Source of the DNA: Shinella zoogloeoides
GTDB lineage: Bacteria; Pseudomonadota; Alphaproteobacteria; Rhizobiales; Rhizobiaceae
NCBI RefSeq assembly: GCF_003574625.1
Contig: NZ_QNUJ01000011.1
Location: forward strand, 1 to 64,000
DNA length: 64,000 bases
Direction of reading: 5' to 3'
Below the pieces are notes generated by a model, which made no database searches, was not told the DNA's origin, and saw nothing but the letters and a program-made list of their open reading frames with translations. Made by a program: the position numbers and the translations under genes. Shown piece after piece: positions 61,194 to 64,000 of the stretch (positions are counted from its first letter, which is position 1; every line of letters starts with the position of its first letter).

Positions 61194-62432
61194 CTAGGCA
61201 AAGAACTTGCGGGCATGGTCGAGCGCATCGGCCAATGCATCGACTTCGGCACGCGTATTGTAGAGGCCGAACGATGCCCGGCATGTGGAGGTGACGCCGA
61301 AGCGTTTCAAGAGCGGCTGGGCGCAATGGGTGCCAGCGCGCACCGCAACCCCTGCCCGGTCGATCACCATCGACACATCATGGGCATGGATGCCTTCCAG
61401 CTCGAAGGAGAAGATCGACCCCTTGCCCGGCGCCGTGCCGAAGATGCGCAGCGAATTGATCGCCGAAAGCCGCTCATGGGCATAGTCGCGCAGATCGGCT
61501 TCATGGGCGGAGATCGCCGCGCGGCCGATCTTCTCCATGTAATCAAGCGCATAGCCGAGACCGATCGCCTGCACGATGGGCGGCGTGCCGGCCTCGAAGC
61601 GGTGCGGCGGATCGTTATAGGTGACGATATCCTCGCTCACGTCGACGATCATTTCGCCGCCACCCTGGAACGGGCGCATCTCTTTCAGGCGATCCATCTT
61701 GCCGTAGAGCACGCCGATGCCCGAGGGGCCGTAGAGCTTGTGGCCGGTCATCACGTACCAGTCGCAATCGATATCGCGCACGTCGACCGGCATGTGCACT
61801 GCGCCCTGCGACCCGTCCACCAGAACCGGAATGCCGCGCTCGCGGGCGATGCGGCAGACTTCCTTGACCGGAACGATGGTGCCGAGCGCATTCGACATAT
61901 GCGTGATGGCGATGAGCTTCGTGCGCTCCGTCAGGCACTTCTCGAACTCTTCGATCTGGAACGCGCCCGTCTCATCGACCGGCGCCCAGACGAGCTTCGC
62001 ACCCTGCCGCTCGCGGATGAAATGCCACGGCACGATGTTGGAATGGTGCTCCATGATCGAAAGGACGATCTCGTCGCCCTCGCCGATCCTGGGCATGCCG
62101 TAGCCATAGGCGACCGTGTTGATCGCCTCGGTCGAGGATTTCGTGAAGACGATCTCGTCGACCGAAGACGCATTCAGGAAACGGCGCACTTTTTCGCGCG
62201 CCGCCTCATAGGCGTCCGTGGCGGCATTCGACAGGAAATGGAGGCCGCGGTGCACGTTTGCATATTCGTTGGAATAGGCATGTGCGACCGCGTCGATCAC
62301 CACCTGCGGCTTCTGCGCCGAAGCACCGTTGTCGAGATAGACCAGCGGCTTGCCATAGACCGTTTTCGACAGGATGGGAAAATCCTTGCGGATCGCCTCG
62401 ACGTCGTAGGCCAGTGCGGGTGCTTGTTCCAT
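61194..62432 (-). CDS. sufS: Cysteine desulfurase SufS
   Basis: The 412-residue PLP enzyme removes sulfur from cysteine to supply Fe-S cluster assembly. The PLP lysine is Lys232 (MTGHKLYGPSG), the active Cys is Cys370 (RAGTHCAQPLL), and the PLP-binding EHHSNIVPW is normal. Length is typical. The neighbour upstream is sufD, 15 bases away. Confidence 0.96.
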   Translation of the reverse strand: MEQAPALAYDVEAIRKDFPILSKTVYGKPLVYLDNGASAQKPQVVIDAVAHAYSNEYANVHRGLHFLSNAATDAYEAAREKVRRFLNASSVDEIVFTKSSTEAINTVAYGYGMPRIGEGDEIVLSIMEHHSNIVPWHFIRERQGAKLVWAPVDETGAFQIEEFEKCLTERTKLIAITHMSNALGTIVPVKEVCRIARERGIPVLVDGSQGAVHMPVDVRDIDCDWYVMTGHKLYGPSGIGVLYGKMDRLKEMRPFQGGGEMIVDVSEDIVTYNDPPHRFEAGTPPIVQAIGLGYALDYMEKIGRAAISAHEADLRDYAHERLSAINSLRIFGTAPGKGSIFSFELEGIHAHDVSMVIDRAGVAVRAGTHCAQPLLKRFGVTSTCRASFGLYNTRAEVDALADALDHARKFFA

Positions 62433-62447
62433 CTCGATCGTCCTAAA

Positions 62448-63722
62448 CTAGGCGTGCTTTTCCAGCCAGGCGGCGATGATGCCTTCCAGCGCTTCGACCA
62501 GCGGCTCGTCTTCCAGCTCCTCGACGATCTCGGCGACGAAGGCGTTGACCAGCATGGCGCGCGCCTTGTTTTCCGGAATGCCGCGCGCCATCAGGTAGTA
62601 GAGCTGCGTGTGGTCGATATCGATCACGGTCGCGCCGTGGCCGCACTGCACGTCGTCGGCGAAGATTTCCAGCTCCGGCTTGGCGGAGAAATCGGCTTCG
62701 TCGGAGAGCAGCAGCGTGTTGCACGACATCTTGGCGTCGGTCTTCTGGGCATCCGGCGCAACGCGGATCTGGCCCTGGAAGACGCCGCGCGCGCGATCGA
62801 AGATCACGTTGCGGATAACTTCGCTCGACGTCGTGTTCGGCACGTCATGACCGACCGTGAAGGTCACGTCGTTGTGCGTCTCGCCGCCGAGAAGATTGAT
62901 GCCGCGCAGCGTCAGGTCCGAGCCCTCACCCGAAACGACCACATGGATTTCCTGCCGGACGAGTTTGCCGCCGGCATTGACTACGTAAAGACGCAGCTTC
63001 GCGTCGGTGCCGAGCGTGATGCGGATCTGGCCGAGATGGGTATCCGCAGCGCCCTGCGTCTGCAGGATGATCCAGGTGATCTCCGCACCGTCGGCAAGCG
63101 TGATGTCGCTGACCGTCGTCACGAAGGCAGCGTTCTCGCCGCCGGCCACATGGCGCTCGATGACAGTCGCCTTCGTATTGGCGCCGAAGGTCGCCGGGAA
63201 GCGCGTATGCGTCTGGCCGGCGTTCTGGATCGTCTGGATCTCGAGCGGAGCTTCCAGCTCGGTACCGTCAGCCAGATCGAGCACGAAACCATCGCGCACG
63301 AAGGCGCCGTTGATGCGGCCGATGGCATCGTCGCCGTCACGGGCGGCAAGCCCTGCGGCGGCGGTGCCGTCCACCAGCGCGTCCTTGAAAGTCCGCACCG
63401 TCACACCCTCGGCCGTCGCGCGGGCGTCGGCGAGGCCGTTTGCGACCGAAACCACGGCCGACCCCTCGACCAGCGAGCCGACCTTGGCGACCGAAGCCGC
63501 CGGGTCGAACGCCGGAACGGCGCGCAGGAGCGCCTTGAGGTCCGTATAGTGCCAGGCTTCCACGCGGCGCGTCGGAAGACCGGCGGCCTTGAAGTCGCTG
63601 ATCAGCGTATCACGTGCGGCCAGAACCGCGCCGTCGCCCGGCAGTTCGCCGATGGCGTTGTCATAGGCTTCGCAAAGCGCGGTCTCGGCGACCGAAAGCT
63701 TCATGCCTGTCTGCATGTTCAT
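62448..63722 (-). CDS. sufD: SUF complex subunit SufD
   Basis: The 424-residue scaffold protein shows the SufBD core (VSGEGSDLTLRGINLLGGETHND, QGQIRVAPDAQKTDAKMSCNTLLLSDEADFSAKPELEI, QCGHGATVID). It works with SufB and the ATPase SufC. It sits between sufC and sufS on the same strand. Confidence 0.95.
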   Translation of the reverse strand: MNMQTGMKLSVAETALCEAYDNAIGELPGDGAVLAARDTLISDFKAAGLPTRRVEAWHYTDLKALLRAVPAFDPAASVAKVGSLVEGSAVVSVANGLADARATAEGVTVRTFKDALVDGTAAAGLAARDGDDAIGRINGAFVRDGFVLDLADGTELEAPLEIQTIQNAGQTHTRFPATFGANTKATVIERHVAGGENAAFVTTVSDITLADGAEITWIILQTQGAADTHLGQIRITLGTDAKLRLYVVNAGGKLVRQEIHVVVSGEGSDLTLRGINLLGGETHNDVTFTVGHDVPNTTSSEVIRNVIFDRARGVFQGQIRVAPDAQKTDAKMSCNTLLLSDEADFSAKPELEIFADDVQCGHGATVIDIDHTQLYYLMARGIPENKARAMLVNAFVAEIVEELEDEPLVEALEGIIAAWLEKHA

Positions 63723-63745
63723 GGGATCACTCCTTCACCGTGCCG

Positions 63746-64000
63746 TCAGGCGGCAGCACCGATGATGTCGGCATAGCCGTTCGCTTCCAGCTCGTGCGCC
63801 AGCGTCTTGTCGCCGGACTTGATGACCTGGCCCTTGTAGAGAACGTGGACCGTATCCGGCACGATGTAGTCGAGCAGGCGCTGATAGTGCGTGATGACGA
63901 TAACGGCGCGATCCGGCGAACGGAGCGCGTTGACGCCGTCGGCGACGATCTTCAGGGCATCGATGTCGAGGCCGGAATCGGTCTCGTCGAGAACGCACAG
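63746..64000 (-). CDS. sufC: SufC ATPase, 3' part
   Basis: This is the last 84 codons of SufC; the 5' part lies beyond the window. It includes Walker [22 protein letters not shown], the switch His in [12 protein letters not shown], and the family C terminus ([18 protein letters not shown]). It powers the SufBCD scaffold. The stop lies 23 bases before the sufD start codon. Confidence 0.93.
   Translation of the reverse strand: MCVLDETDSGLDIDALKIVADGVNALRSPDRAVIVITHYQRLLDYIVPDTVHVLYKGQVIKSGDKTLAHELEANGYADIIGAAA

Noticed and set aside
61137-63776. Long plus-strand frame opposite the SUF genes
   Set aside because: Composition is rich in Arg, Ala, Asp and His as expected for antisense shadows, while sufA-T-S-D on the minus strand are unambiguous.

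Overview
The window reads as chromosomal DNA of a GC-rich alphaproteobacterium, most likely a member of the Rhizobiaceae (Rhizobium/Ensifer/Shinella-like; the genus cannot be fixed from sequence alone). Pointers are the general L-amino-acid transporter ATPase AapP, a BA14K protein, DUF2336, DUF1489 and DUF1697 families, an ATP12 chaperone, BTLCP-type peptidase, SUF genes in the order C-D-S-T-A, and RIME-like and RPE-like intergenic palindromes. It is almost entirely core housekeeping sequence, densely packed on both strands.

Layout. 1-5.5 kb: 3' end of aapP, a GlxA-type AraC regulator, a BA14K gene, then pyrG, secG and tpiA on the minus strand. 5.7-15.2 kb: a secreted caspase-like/Sel1 protein with a small exported partner, an alpha/beta hydrolase, parE, a DUF2336 gene, flavin reductase and nitroreductase genes, and a large exported protein. 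15.3-17.3 kb: thrS. 17.4-19.5 kb: a visibly AT-rich islet with two translationally coupled genes (a HEPN-like protein and a P-loop ATPase) that appears to have cut off the 3' end of a DUF1697 gene. 19.9-22.3 kb: yidD, an IscU-like scaffold, folE and hisI. 22.7-31.3 kb: patatin, CBS, rhomboid, PAS and PilZ proteins, a BTLCP peptidase behind four phased 11-bp repeats, a D-Ala-D-Ala carboxypeptidase and DUF1489. 31.4-39 kb: sdaA, a 33-codon membrane peptide, DUF599, an acyltransferase and a methyltransferase-like gene, a MerR regulator, mgtE, a degenerate peptide-deformylase-like gene and tRNA-Leu(GAG). 39.2-49.6 kb: lipB, the alpha and beta subunits of an acyl-CoA (propionyl-CoA) carboxylase lying far apart, and between them a glutathione-dependent formaldehyde detoxification pair (frmA, fghA) and sugE behind a guanidine-II-type leader. 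49.7-52.5 kb: a four-gene minus-strand cluster (RluA-type synthase, HAD phosphatase, ATP12, and a separate RAM-domain protein). 53-57.8 kb: a tandem glycine riboswitch followed by gcvT-gcvH-gcvP. 58-60.2 kb: an overlapping response regulator and PAS histidine kinase. 60.3-64 kb: the SUF iron-sulfur operon (sufA, sufT, sufS, sufD, and the 3' part of sufC).

The strongest candidate for an undescribed system is the HEPN-like/ATPase pair at 17.5-19.5 kb: foreign base composition, ATGA overlap, R-x6-H motif, intact Walker A and B motifs, and insertion into a resident gene. The clearest regulatory features are the tandem glycine riboswitch with a likely TTG start for gcvT, the two ACGG-loop hairpins before sugE, and four TCAAAT boxes spaced exactly 11 bp before the BTLCP gene.
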